Source of the DNA: a virus
Direction: 5' to 3' (one strand)
Virus record (IMG/VR): IMGVR_UViG_3300017788_000096
Coordinates: 1-32,747 of that record
DNA: 32,747 nt
Below, piece after piece: positions 32,459 through 32,747 of the stretch. How positions within the stretch are numbered: position 1 is the stretch's first letter; every line of letters starts with the position of its first letter. The notes beneath the pieces were generated by a model. That model ran no database searches. It was not told the origin of the DNA and worked only from the letters and a program-made list of their open reading frames with translations. The translations under genes and the position numbers were made by a program.

Positions 32459-32747
32459 ATGACTTTCACTCTTCGTCCTCACCAGCAGCGCATTCTTGAC
32501 GCTATGCAGACTGCTGCTGTCGGTCGTGTCACCTGCCCTACAGGCGGCGGCAAGACGCTTCCTATGATCCTTGACTGTCTGCGTCGCTTTCAAGAGGCAG
32601 ACCGCCCACAGACCGTTGTAGTGGTCTCTCCGCGCATCCTGTTGTCGGTTCAGTTGTATGAAGACTTCTTTGCCGAACTGAACGGTAAGGTTGATGTTTG
32701 TACTCTTCACGTTCACAGCGGTGAGATTGAGGGCAACAGCACCACCA
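32459..32747 (+). CDS. SF2 DNA/RNA helicase, N-terminal part (3' partial)
   Basis: The frame starts at ATG 32459 and is open to the window end (96 full codons). It begins with the Q-motif-like Leu-Arg-Pro-His-Gln-Gln-Arg-Ile-Leu. The Walker A motif follows as Cys-Pro-Thr-Gly-Gly-Gly-Lys-Thr (residues 26-33), then the Ia motif Val-Val-Val-Val-Ser-Pro-Arg-Ile-Leu. These mark a superfamily 2 DEAD/DEAH-type helicase, of which T4 UvsW is a member used in recombination and fork restart. Which cyanophage helicase this is cannot be decided without the C-terminal part. The G+C content and codon use differ sharply from the A+T-rich upstream genes. Confidence 0.8.
   Translation, partial: MTFTLRPHQQRILDAMQTAAVGRVTCPTGGGKTLPMILDCLRRFQEADRPQTVVVVSPRILLSVQLYEDFFAELNGKVDVCTLHVHSGEIEGNSTT

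Overview
The window is a piece of a T4-like cyanophage (a marine Synechococcus/Prochlorococcus myovirus). Three things support this. It carries T4-type baseplate, tail-fibre and helicase genes. It carries two genes whose known relatives act only in oxygenic photosynthesis: a CP12-type Calvin-cycle regulator at 2334-2546 and a CpeT-type phycobiliprotein lyase at 8448-8972. It also has an A+T-rich genome with every gene on the + strand, a phage tRNA cluster, and late promoters of the T4 TATAAATA type.

Layout. 1-6664 is a baseplate/tail block: the C-terminal end of a tape-measure-like protein, a gp27-like hub protein, cp12, a gp5-like spike base with an OB fold and Calx-beta domains but no lysozyme, and a separate beta-helical needle-like protein. 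6763-7838 holds five small cyanophage genes of unknown function. 7846-9407 is a cluster of seven tRNAs (Ile-UAU, Ile-GAU, Met-CAU, Leu-UAA, Thr-UGU, Ala-UGC, Asn-GUU) interleaved with three protein genes, including cpeT. Two of those protein genes end on the U8-A9-G10 of the following tRNA. 9563-29678 is a 20-kb adhesion block: one 4448-residue repeat-rich virion protein followed by three tandem tail-collar-domain fibre proteins, the last with a large glycine-rich region. 29680-32129 holds a 2-oxoglutarate/Fe(II) oxygenase, a probable tail-fibre assembly chaperone, a small unknown, a glutaredoxin and another unknown. After a strong sigma70-type promoter, 32162-32747 holds a small unknown gene and the start of an SF2 helicase, with clearly higher G+C than the rest.

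How the parts work together. Most genes are late virion genes packed with 1-4 base overlaps or gaps of a few bases, so they are probably translated from long late transcripts. Five TAAATA-cored sites at gene boundaries fit T4-like late transcription. The tRNAs read codons (AUA, AUC, AUG, UUA, ACA, GCA, AAC) that suit the Ile/Thr/Asn/Ala-rich structural proteins next to them. CP12 would redirect host carbon metabolism and CpeT would alter phycobilisome chromophorylation during infection. The least explained features are the modular repeats of the giant protein, domains shared between the spike and the fibres, the coding/tRNA overlaps, and the unusual Leu and Ile tRNAs.
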